NCBI RefSeq assembly: GCF_001640805.2 | Contig: NC_066852.1 | Coordinates: 12,426,194 to 12,490,193, forward strand | DNA length: 64,000 nt | Source of the DNA: Lates calcarifer | Lineage: Eukaryota > Chordata > Actinopteri > Centropomidae | Direction: 5' to 3' | In this document: positions 41,450 to 49,800 of the stretch, piece after piece | How positions within the stretch are numbered: position 1 is the stretch's first letter | How the letters are laid out: each line of letters starts with the position of its first letter | Position numbers and translations under genes: made by a program | The notes under the pieces: generated by a model | The model's database searches: none | Told to the model about the DNA's origin: nothing | The model's input: only the letters and a program-made list of their open reading frames with translations

Positions 41450-42703
41450 TGGACTGACAACACAGCTGCACGCCATTCGTCCGGTCTGAAAGACGGCTAA
41501 TGGGACAAAGGGCATGAGTGAGGAGAGGGAAACGAGGGGAGAGATGCTCGCTGAATCGCCCAGCCCTCCCCTGAGCAGGACGGGGAGCACCACTCTTCCT
41601 CTCTGCTCATAGCTGCTTTCCCCCGGCCCTCAGCCATTTTGGAGAGAGGAAAAAGTGGCTGCTTTCTCTCTCCCTCTCTCACTACGTGGCATAGCTTTGG
41701 AAAGGCTTCGGCTGCTGTGTTGTAGCAGCAGAGAAGACACACTTTGCAGCTCGCACTTGGGAGATAATATGTTTGCAGAGAAAAAAATTCTGACGCGAAA
41801 CAACCTTCTTCCATCTTGACTTTTTTTTTTAATGAATTTTTGTCCCTTGCACTGAGCTACTAAGCCTCTCTCCTCCTTGCTGTGCACTTTCACTCATGCT
41901 GTGTCCTTTTCTTCAGTAACTTGCGCTTTAGTTTTGGTGGCCGGTCCTTTCCCCTTGCCTCTTTTAAGTTATATCTTTTCTCATCTCTCAATTTGATTTT
42001 ATGCAACAAAGTTTAAGACAAAGGGATATGTCCAAATTTTGGCAGCACTAAGAAGAGACAGAGCTGCAGCCAAGGATCCTGCTGAGATCCAAAAAAGCCA
42101 AGCAGAATGAAGCACCAAAAAAAAAAAAAAAAAGAAAACACCACCCTTTCCTTTGCCTTGTCACAAATTCCACTTTCTCTGTAGCCAGCCCTGCGCTGCG
42201 ACTCCTCCTCATCCACATCTTACCGCATTCAACCTTTTGCCATTTCTCTCTTGCCGTACCTTTTTTTTTTTTAAGGCGATTTGAGGTTTTTGTACCCCGG
42301 AAAAATGGGGACTGGACAACGGGTTAGGAGGGCGTAACAGGGAGAGAACGAGGGGTTGTTATCTTCTTACTTTTGCATGTTATTTAGCTTTTTTTTTTTT
42401 TTTTTTTTTAACTGTTACTGTTATTGACTCGTTGTTGTACTGCTTGTACTTTTTAGTCTTTTATGTGTTGTAAGGGTGTGCTTGGATTACCACGTGTTTC
42501 TAAGTGTGTGGTGTTAGGAATGTGTGTACGGGTGTCTCATCAGTGAGCGTTAGACTTTCTGTTCTGTTCACAGTCAGTTTGTGATTATTTGTTATCTGTT
42601 TTCGTAGGTTTCTTGATTTATGCTGAAGCATTGGCCTACACTACCCCTCAAGCCTGACTACATCTGATTCTAGAGGACGTCTGACCATCAGTGTGCCCCA
42701 CTG
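41450..42703 (+). other. promoter-like block and candidate first exon upstream of mir-100
   Basis: Base composition changes abruptly near 41450: locally GC-rich with CpGs (e.g. CATTCGTCCGG, GACGGC, CCCCCGGCCC), then pyrimidine-rich text, ending at a donor CCCCACTG|GTATGTTGG (GT at 42704). No acceptor of quality is seen at the left, which fits a first exon. A TATAAATA at 41294-41301 could direct initiation near 41325. The block ends about 1.1 kb upstream of the mir-100 hairpin on the same strand, so it is the best candidate for the proximal promoter and leader of the microRNA primary transcript. Boundaries are approximate. Confidence 0.4.
42389..42409. repeat. T21 homopolymer
   Basis: 21 consecutive T inside the candidate leader exon; shorter A15 and T12 runs lie at about 42118 and 42261. 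Confidence 0.9.
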
Positions 42704-43847
42704 GTATGTTGGCGATTTATAATACTTACAGTTTTCTCTCTGTTAGCTTGTTTCAGTGTAGTTTGTAATCCGCACTGTATGATGCGTACCTGATGATTTT
42801 TTTTACAATGCATGTTTTTTGATGGTGTTCGCTGTTCACACCAAATATTTTCTTGAGTTTATGGCAGGTAGTAAGGTTAAGAGAAACTGTGTTATTACAT
42901 ATTATAGAAATGCGTAGTTTATTAAATAATCGTACAGAAAGTATTTAGAAACCACCAGTTTTCTTTTCAAAATTAAAACTGATGTCATGTTTTGTATTCT
43001 GTACAGGTGCGATTTAATATGATTTCATAGTCTCACTTAGTCTTACTTTATTTACCTAGACATATCAGATTTGTTGCAGAATTAGCTTTTGCTTCGCTGT
43101 TGGAGATTGTAGTTATTTTTGTTCCTTGTTGCAAAGACTACAAATGGTCTTGTAATGGTCTTGGGACATTTTATTCATATTGCGGTATTTCATTAAAAAA
43201 CCTCATACTGCCTAAAATGGCATGTTATACAGCACAAATTTATTTTCTAAATTCAGATCATTCATTAGTAGCTTGCATTTTGCATTTTCTGTGAAACAAC
43301 ATACAGTATATTATTCTGTCTGACATTTCAAAAATAAATGTTGACCTCAAAAGAATGTGATCAGTAGGTTACACAAACACCACGTCCATCTCACAGTCAT
43401 GTGCTCTGGCCTGTTCAGTGTACCATGGTTTAATTTCAAGGCTCTCCTCGGTAAGATACACCAACAGGAGACAGACAGATATGTTTTAAAGCCACAATGA
43501 AAAGGTCTAATTGGATATAAAACATGAACAATATGTGAGAGGATCAGTATTTTATTTTATTGTCTCAGTACTATCACGCAAAGATGTATTCCTTAAATAT
43601 TAAGAGAGCAAAAGTTAAAGTGGACTGCACTTGTAATGTTCTAATGTACAATGGGAGATATATGATGTAGATGTACAAAGTCATCAACATTATAAACTCT
43701 GATTGATAAATACAGTGTTGTTCATTTTGACACATTTGGTTGAATGCCCACTGAGATGAGCTAAGTTTACAGGTTCAGACAGTGGAATGACTTGCTGTTT
43801 CCTTGTTTTGTGGGTTTCTGCTTCCTTATTTGCTTTTGAAGGGGTGA
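42704..43847 (+). other. intron-like DNA immediately upstream of mir-100
   Basis: AT-rich, no repeat family recognised. If the donor at 42704 is used, mir-100 lies in this intron. Confidence 0.4.
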
Positions 43848-43861
43848 TGCCAGCTGCCACA

Positions 43862-43883
43862 AACCCGTAGATCCGAACTTGTG
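43862..43883 (+). ncRNA. mir100: mature miR-100-5p
   Basis: Guide-strand arm of the mir-100 hairpin, 22 nt. The seed (nt 2-8) is ACCCGTA, shared by the miR-99/100 family. All 22 bases match the conserved vertebrate sequence. Confidence 0.97.
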
Positions 43884-43896
43884 GTGACTGGCTGCA

Positions 43897-43918
43897 CAAG
43901 CTCGTATCTATAGGTATG
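43897..43918 (+). ncRNA. mir100: miR-100-3p (star arm)
   Basis: Star arm opposite miR-100-5p, beginning CAAGCTCG and ending GGTATG. It carries one substitution against the human star at 43903 (T to C), which turns a G-U wobble with the 5p arm into a G-C pair. Confidence 0.9.
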
Positions 43919-44208
43919 TGTCTTCCTGGCAAATACAGCACCTGCCCTATGCCTGTAAGAAAAATGACTAGCTGAGTGTAATTAACTTCAAAGCAGGTTT
44001 TGACTGGAAAGCCATAAAGACGGAAACTGTCAGACGTCTTTACAGTCTTGTCTATAAAGTAAGTCATTTATAGCACCAAGCTCTCCTTGCCTGTGTTCCC
44101 ATGATTAAACACCACTGACCCTATCTGACCCTGAGTCCGGGGATACAGCATATTCTCTACCAAACTTATCCCACGTGTCCCATCTTTATGCAGTGACCCC
44201 ACCCAAAC

Positions 44209-44553
44209 TACTAGGGTTGGGCTGAATGGCATTATGACATGATATTACAAAAATCCCTATTATATTTCTTGTTGAATTAGGCCAGTAGGTCAAACCAGTG
44301 AAGAGGACTGCTTCATGCAGCAATATTGAATTTACTGGATGTTTGCTTAAAATCGATTTGTTGGGAATGTGATTCAATGGATTTGCAATAATCAGACATT
44401 CACATCTGGTTACTTTCAGCCATACACTTTTAATTAAATTTTCTTAAAAATGTCCAGATATTGTAATAGCAGTCTATATCAGGGTATAGTTTGTCATCAG
44501 AGTATACTGTAAAATTACATTTACCATGATAGATTAGATCCGCACGCCCACAC
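44209..44553. mobile_element. degraded DNA-transposon-like element between mir-100 and let-7a-2
   Basis: The left end reads TAGGGTTGGGCTGAATGGC, like the TAGGGTTGGGCGATATGGC start of a common nonautonomous vertebrate repeat. The right end reads CGCCCACACCTA, which approximates the inverted complement (about 7 of 10 inner positions). TACTA flanks both sides and may be a target-site duplication. The interior has the expected ATTTACCATGAT phrase near the right end. Heavily mutated, no coding capacity. Family assignment is from memory and uncertain. Confidence 0.45.
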
Positions 44554-44597
44554 CTACTAAGCATCCACCCTGCAGTTTCCTCCAGTGTTCCGCAGGT

Positions 44598-44619
44598 TGA
44601 GGTAGTAGGTTGTATAGTT
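44598..44619 (+). ncRNA. mirlet7a2: mature let-7a-5p
   Basis: 22-nt mature arm, identical to let-7a. The seed (nt 2-8) is GAGGTAG. No departures from the conserved sequence. Confidence 0.97.
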
Positions 44620-44642
44620 CAGAGTGACACCACAGGAGATAA

Positions 44643-44664
44643 CTGTACAGCCTCCTAGCTTTCC
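44643..44664 (+). ncRNA. mirlet7a2: let-7a-2-3p (star arm)
   Basis: 22-nt star arm. It matches the a-2 paralogue star known from mammals, which together with the neighbouring mir-100 assigns this copy to the mir-100 cluster. Confidence 0.92.
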
Positions 44665-44672
44665 CTGAGGAA

Positions 44673-47600
44673 ACACTACACACTCTGGACACTGATGGAT
44701 TATTTTACCAAACACCAACTTTTATAAAAATGGTAACGGGGTTTATCCGTTGTTTGTAAATACGCCGTCTTTATATGAGGTGGTTTCATATCTGGTCTTA
44801 AAATATTGCTTTTGAATTTTCTTTTGTTTGAGACAGTGTTTCACATTTTTTATAGATTACAGAAAGTGGTAAAAAATATGCACAAACAAGCACGAACATT
44901 GCAAAATAGTGTCTCTGCCTTTCATACAGAATAACATTATTTGTCAAATAAATTGAAACAATCGCAGAGTAGAGACCAAAGATTGGGAAAATGTTTTGAG
45001 ATTTGTGGATAAAGCACCAACATGCTGCTGCAGCAAGGTCTGTGGGCCGCTCTAATGAAAGATTTGCCACTGAAGGGAAACACCATACAGCCGCAGGGGG
45101 AAGAACACGGTCTTGGCAGCCAATTATGTACAAAGTTCAGTTTCACTTAACCAATACGATATATTTCCTCAGCACAGCTATGTGGTAAAGACACTGCTGT
45201 GATCAAAACAGCCAGTAACAACTTTAACTGCTTCAAACCAAGAAAACGACAGACCCCTAAAATCGTCTTGGTCCCTGACAGCAACGTAAAATAACACATA
45301 TTTATTGCTTTATTTAAGGCTTATTCAAGGAAATTTTGTGACTTTTAGCTGATCTTCAGAGACATATTTTAGCTGCATAGTTTTGATCTCTGTTGGAGAC
45401 TAAACTCCCAGTTGAAGGTGTTGGAATTTCAGTTATGGGCTCCCATCAATAGATGCTCCCACTGAATGTGACGTACAAAAGGAATCAATGTTTCAAAAAA
45501 TGCTTTGTTTTTTCTTTCTTTTTTTTCAAATAGATTGCATTATTTATATAGGTTATCAATTAATATAGAACATTACGAGGAGTTTGCAGTAAATTATACC
45601 ACTGTTGCAGGATTTCCTCCCGATTTGTCTTTTACAGTTATTTAAATTTAATTACTCCTGCTACGTCTTTATTTATTACTACTGCTGTAAGTATGCACCT
45701 TATACAGTTTGAAGTCTAAACTAATCTTATAAATGAAATAAGACAGTGGATGCAGTCCTGTTAGGGATAGATGGTATCCCCGTAGTGCAGTGTGCTGCTG
45801 TGTGCAGATGTGTAGAGCAGGGAGTGGTATGATGATGAAAGACTGTTTCCACTTAAACTCTTCGCTCTCTGTCCCAAGGCCACCGGGTTCGATGGAGGTG
45901 GGGTAAGGAGCTCTGTGGGCCAGAATGAATTAGGGGCCCTTGGTACGGGGCAGCTTTAGCAGTACAAGAGAGCGAACAGTCAGTTACAGTAGATACAACA
46001 TGAATCTACTGTGGGGGGATTTTTATCTCAGTACATAATTAGCTTGCACCTTGATTGGTGTGGTTTTTCCTGGTATAAGAAAAATATTTTTTACTTCTAT
46101 ACATCCATGTCTGTGTTTTTTTTTTTTTTTGTTTTTGTTTTTTTGTTTTGTTTTTTTTGTAGCCATGGGGTAGTGTGTTACAGTATACAGCAGGAGGCAT
46201 ACAGGAGCTCCCCCCTGCACACACACCCCGCCCTCCTTGTGGAATCTAAGTGTAGGTTTTTGTCTTCATTGAAAATTTCTATAAATAGTCCTGTTAAGCT
46301 GTTCTTATGTGAGTTCTCTGTGTGGCCGACTCAAAAAGTATCACCATACTGGAGAGGAAGTGGAAGTAAAGAAAGGCACTTTGTAAAACTGAGATTATAT
46401 GAGCAGACACTTCACTGCACTCAAGTGCATGTGATGTGTTGAGACAGCACAGCATGTGATGTCTGTGACCCAGAGAAATGTATTTACTTAAAAAAAAAAA
46501 GAGTTGGAATAGAGTCAAAATTGAGCACATTTTTTTTATAATAGTCAAGTCGGGAAATAAAGGAAAATGTAGATTAGGTCAGAGCCAATGTTTATGGTTT
46601 TTTCTAATTGACTTAGAGATGAAAAGGAATGCACGCTCTAAGAAATCCAGTTAAACCAGTAGAGGGAAACAGGGTGATAGTGTGGGACCACACAGGCCAT
46701 TTTTCTGCTGTCACTGATCTCAGCCCATTGTGCGTTGTCCGTCAGAGGAACCTTGTTCCGGTAATTCCCTCTTCTCCACATTTGTCTCGCTTTCCTTCCA
46801 TCTTGTCTCTCGTCTTTTTTCACAATCCTTTTCTGTTGCTTTACAGCAGCTAATGCTGATAAAATATAAGACTACCACACCACCAGGCTTCCAGTTACAT
46901 TTCCTTTACCGCTCTCTGAACTCATGCGTTTTTTTTGCTCTTTCAATCTTCTCTTGTTCCCACCCTCCTTTTCTCCATGAAACGCACGCTGTAATACCCA
47001 GTCACTCTCACAGACACAGAGGGAGAGAGAGACAGGAACAGAATACCGGACTTGCCGACAGAGGAAGGATTTTTTTCTTTTCTTAAATGAAAAGGAGCTT
47101 GAAAAGAGACATTGTAAGATGAAAATGTGATTGCCTATCTTTGCCTTCTGTCTTTCTCTCCACTGCTACTGTGTGCTCTTGCTCTCTTTTCCACTTTCTC
47201 CCTCCTTATCTCTCCTTCTCTGCATATAGCAGGCCTTTAGAGTCTAAATGATTTCAGCTGTGGGAGGAAATGAATGGATGATATTTATTTCTCTTTCCCT
47301 GCTCTGCTACTGCTGTTTCGATGCCGTATGTAACAGGCAGAGAGGGGCAAGCAGAGGCTCTACAGTTTCTCTGCCCTGGGGACTTGAGCCTGCAATCCAT
47401 GAAGCATGCAAGGCAGAGGAGGGAAAGAAAATATAGAGGCACAGACAGAGAGGTGTGATATAGCGAGACTAAAGCGTCGAGCGAGAGCAGAAAGAAAATG
47501 TGAGACAGATGGAGCCAGGAGACAGACAGACAGGGGAAGAAAAAGATGGGTAGTAGTGTCACATGGAGAAAGAGGGGTGAGTAGCAGCAGGCAGAGGGAC

Positions 47601-48310
47601 TACAGCAACAGGCGTTACACATTTTTTCCTATTATTCACTCCTGTGGCTGGTTTGGCGCTCTGTGCCTCAGCCTGTTTTCTTAGCTTTTAACCATATCTG
47701 CAAAAATCTGATAACAATAATTTCCATTTGTTTGTTGTTGTTTTTTTAAGGTCTGATGTAAAGCTGTGATTTATGTGGAAAACCATAGGGAATGCTGTGG
47801 GTACACACTACTTTATTAGATTGTATGTGGCGTGCATGTACGTCTCGGCATGGTGCATTTGAATTGCCTTTTATTTTACTTGAATAATCAGTTACATATC
47901 TTACTTTAACTTACCATACCTTAATATTGCTTTTCCCCTATTCTTTCCCTCCTATTTTTCTTGTGCTTTCTGTCATTTGTCCTTGCTTTCCTCTCCTTGT
48001 AAGCGTGTATGTAGCGGCACAGGCCCATTGATCTGCTCTTTTTTCCCTTGTGCATGCCATATTTGTGCTGATTTCCACTACAGTGCATCTTGTTGCATTC
48101 CTATTTTGTAAAAACATTTTTTAAAACATCCATTTATTGTCTATATTTTCTGTTGCTGCCTTACATTTTTATATATAGTGGCTTCTTTACTCCATAGTTT
48201 CTAAATTTACTGTAGTGCTATTCTGACTACTTCTCTATTTAAACCCATCTCCACTATTTTTCTTGTTCACCTATTTTAACACTTTAATCTCACACCTGCC
48301 CTCCCTGTCA
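44673..48310. other. intron-like DNA between let-7a-2 and the second leader
   Basis: T-rich and purine-rich low-complexity patches (46117-46160 T-rich; 47400-47560 purine-rich) but no exon with two good splice sites. The 143-codon + frame at 46011-46442 starts in a poly-T-derived run of phenylalanine codons and is not credible. Confidence 0.45.
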
Positions 48311-48316
48311 TCTCTC

Positions 48317-48376
<60 letters not shown>

Positions 48377-48431
48377 CCCCTCTCTCCCTCTCTCGCTCCC
48401 TTTCTCTCTCACACTCACTCTCTCTCTCTCT
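48311..48431. repeat. (TC)n microsatellite
   Basis: A pure CT run at 48322-48374 followed by CCCCCCC and further TCTC text. Homopyrimidine; a GAGA-type or H-DNA-forming tract directly upstream of the candidate leader at 48434. Confidence 0.95.
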
Positions 48432-48433
48432 AT

Positions 48434-48725
48434 CTGGCTGCACATGGTATAGTCTTGCATGTCTGAGCAGCAGACGGCGAGACAGCAGCAATCTGCTTCA
48501 GCAGCCTCATGTGCTAGTGCGAACGATCCATTCAACAAAAGCCTGAGCTAGCAGCACTAAAATCTCTTCCTCTACTTCTCTCCCCAGCTTTCTGCTTTCC
48601 TCACAGATCTCTCTCTCTCTCTCCATTTTGTCTGGCCACATCCTCTCCTCCTCTGTGCTAGGCTGGCCGGCGCAGACACACATGGAGAGAGGACTGCGGC
48701 AGCCTCCGTCACCACGGTCAGCTAG
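48434..48725 (+). other. promoter-like block and candidate first exon upstream of mir-125b-1
   Basis: GC-richer sequence with CpGs (GACGGCGAG, GTGCGAACG, GGCCGGCGC) follows the TC tract and ends at a strong donor CAGCTAG|GTGAGT (GT at 48726). No quality acceptor abuts the left end. An ATG at 48682 is open for 14 codons to the donor but does not join in frame with any downstream candidate exon, so it is probably untranslated. It lies 0.94 kb upstream of mir-125b-1 and 3.8 kb downstream of let-7a-2, so it could give mir-125b-1 its own promoter. Inference from sequence alone. Confidence 0.35.
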
Positions 48726-49664
48726 GTGAGTTTTTCTTCTTTCCTTCTCTCCTTTCCCCGCATCTTGTCTCATCACCCTCCCAACCTCCTATTCCTCCTC
48801 CTCTTTCATCTCGCGGGCAGTCAGATTTCGTTCTGTCCACCTGACGAATGAGCTTTCCCTCCATAAAGTCAGAGCCGCATGATTGACAGGTGTGGTCTCA
48901 GAGGACTGACAAGCCTGGCGTGTCTGGAGATGGGATATCTCAAGGGGGGAATGTAAGCGGTAAGGAGCTTTGGCTTTTTTAGTGATGGGGAGGGATTTTT
49001 TTTTATCTGAGTGAGACCCTGACAATCCATTTTCAGTCTCTGCTGCTGTCCTTGTCGTCTGACTGGTACTGCTGCGCATGTGCACAGTGCAGGATTATGG
49101 CATTTTAAGTGAAAAATCTTCGATGTTATACTGTCGATTATCATACCATTGTTAGGTCGAGCTAAGCTGTGGCAGCGACAGGCAGGCCAAAATACGCTGA
49201 GGCAGAGCCTTTCTTATGAACATCATGTGATAATAAAGTGCTGTCTGTCTGTCTGGGTGTGTATGGCCATTCAGTGGCGACTACAGCACAAGTGTGTACA
49301 GTATGTGTGTGTGTGTGTTCACTTGCGATAAGATGATATGTGGTCAGTTTTTGTATTAGTCTTTATGTGTGATTTGACGTACTTGTGATTTACGGCATGT
49401 ATTGGTATTTGACTCATGCACAGAATAGCATGATTGCCTCATACAATGTAAAAGTGTTATGGATGAATTTATGTGCAGTCATGTGGACACCGACTTACCA
49501 AGACCAGACCGGACTTAGTGGCAAAACTGAGACTTAGGGTACAGCAAAGCACAAAGCCAGGAAGAGAGGAAGCTGCCATTGTCTGCTCTAGTCTCAGCCA
49601 TAGCGCTCGAGCAGCTGATGATCTTCTGTATGTCGCATAGGAAAAGGCCAGACAAAAAGCAATC
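48726..49664 (+). other. intron-like DNA upstream of mir-125b-1
   Basis: Nothing structured apart from a short GT run near 49303-49319. Confidence 0.4.
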
Positions 49665-49678
49665 TGTACCTCTCTCAT

Positions 49679-49700
49679 TCCCTGAGACCCTAACTTGTGA
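49679..49700 (+). ncRNA. mir125b1: mature miR-125b-5p
   Basis: 22-nt mature arm with seed CCCTGAG (nt 2-8), identical to conserved miR-125b; the 3' part CTAACTTGTGA separates it from miR-125a. Confidence 0.97.
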
Positions 49701-49718
49701 CGTTTTGCTGTGATGTGC

Positions 49719-49740
49719 ACGGGTTGGGTTCTTGGGAGCT
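49719..49740 (+). ncRNA. mir125b1: miR-125b-1-3p (star arm)
   Basis: Star arm opposite miR-125b-5p. It differs from the human star at 49726 (A to G) and 49729 (C to T). The first change is compatible with U-A to U-G wobble pairing in the stem. Confidence 0.88.
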
Positions 49741-49769
49741 GCGAGGGGCACTCACACATCTCTGTAACC

Positions 49770-49770
<1 letters not shown>

Positions 49771-49798
<28 letters not shown>
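49771..49798. repeat. A28 homopolymer beside mir-125b-1
   Basis: 28 consecutive A, starting 20 nt after the hairpin base. No retroposon body or target duplication is visible around it. Confidence 0.95.

Positions 49799-49800
<2 letters not shown>

Larger units (their letters stand above)
43848..43931 (+). ncRNA. mir100: microRNA precursor mir-100
   Basis: Hairpin precursor of miR-100, a conserved bilaterian microRNA processed by Drosha and Dicer and loaded into Argonaute to repress mRNAs. The 22-nt 5p arm (43862-43883, starting AACCCGTAGATCC) matches conserved vertebrate miR-100 exactly; position 15 of the mature is A, which separates it from miR-99a. The 3p arm (43897-43918) differs from the human star by one base: C at 43903 where human has U. 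The outer stem pairs TGCCAG (43848-43853) with CTGGCA (43926-43931). A CNNC motif (CAGC, 43936-43939) lies about 18 nt past the 3p end, where SRSF3-type processing signals usually sit. It is first in the cluster with let-7a-2 and mir-125b-1 on the same strand. Identity and position rest on sequences I know; expression is not shown here. Confidence 0.97.
44588..44672 (+). ncRNA. mirlet7a2: microRNA precursor let-7a-2
   Basis: Hairpin precursor of let-7a, the developmental-timing and differentiation microRNA that targets lin-41/TRIM71, HMGA2 and RAS family mRNAs (family knowledge). The 5p mature (44598-44619, starting TGAGGTAGTAGG) is exactly let-7a: position 19 is A, where let-7c has G. The 3p arm (44643-44664, CTGTACAGCC... 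ending CTTTCC) matches the mammalian let-7a-2 star rather than the let-7a-1 or a-3 stars, which identifies the paralogue. The stem continues outward: TTCCGCAGG (44588-44596) pairs with CCTGAGGAA (44664-44672) with one mismatch. The loop contains GGAG (44635-44638), the LIN28 zinc-knuckle binding motif. It lies about 0.66 kb downstream of mir-100. Confidence 0.97.
49665..49750 (+). ncRNA. mir125b1: microRNA precursor mir-125b-1
   Basis: Hairpin precursor of miR-125b, the vertebrate lin-4 orthologue. The 5p mature (49679-49700, starting TCCCTGAGACCC) matches miR-125b exactly. The 3p arm (49719-49740, starting ACGGGTTGGG, ending GGGAGCT) corresponds to the miR-125b-1 star, with two substitutions against human: G for A at 49726 and T for C at 49729. 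The base of the stem pairs 49665-49674 with 49741-49750 at about 7 of 10 positions. A CNNC motif (CATC, 49757-49760) sits about 17 nt past the 3p end. It is the last member of the cluster, about 5.0 kb downstream of let-7a-2. A 28-base A tract begins 20 nt after the hairpin, which is unusual. Confidence 0.97.

Noticed and set aside
44598..44619. let-7c or a mir-99a-type cluster
   Set aside because: Mature position 19 is A (let-7a), and the upstream partner has the miR-100 base at position 15, so this is the mir-100 paralogue cluster.
46011..46442. 143-codon open frame, + strand
   Set aside because: Contains a phenylalanine run encoded by a poly-T tract; random elsewhere.
48682..48725. ATG-initiated 14-codon coding start (begins MERGLRQPPS) before a strong donor
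   Set aside because: Does not join in an open frame to any downstream candidate exon; more likely an untranslated leader.
49771..49798. A28 tract as the tail of a retroposed gene or polyadenylated insertion
   Set aside because: No target-site duplication and the upstream sequence is the mir-125b-1 hairpin itself, not a retrocopy.
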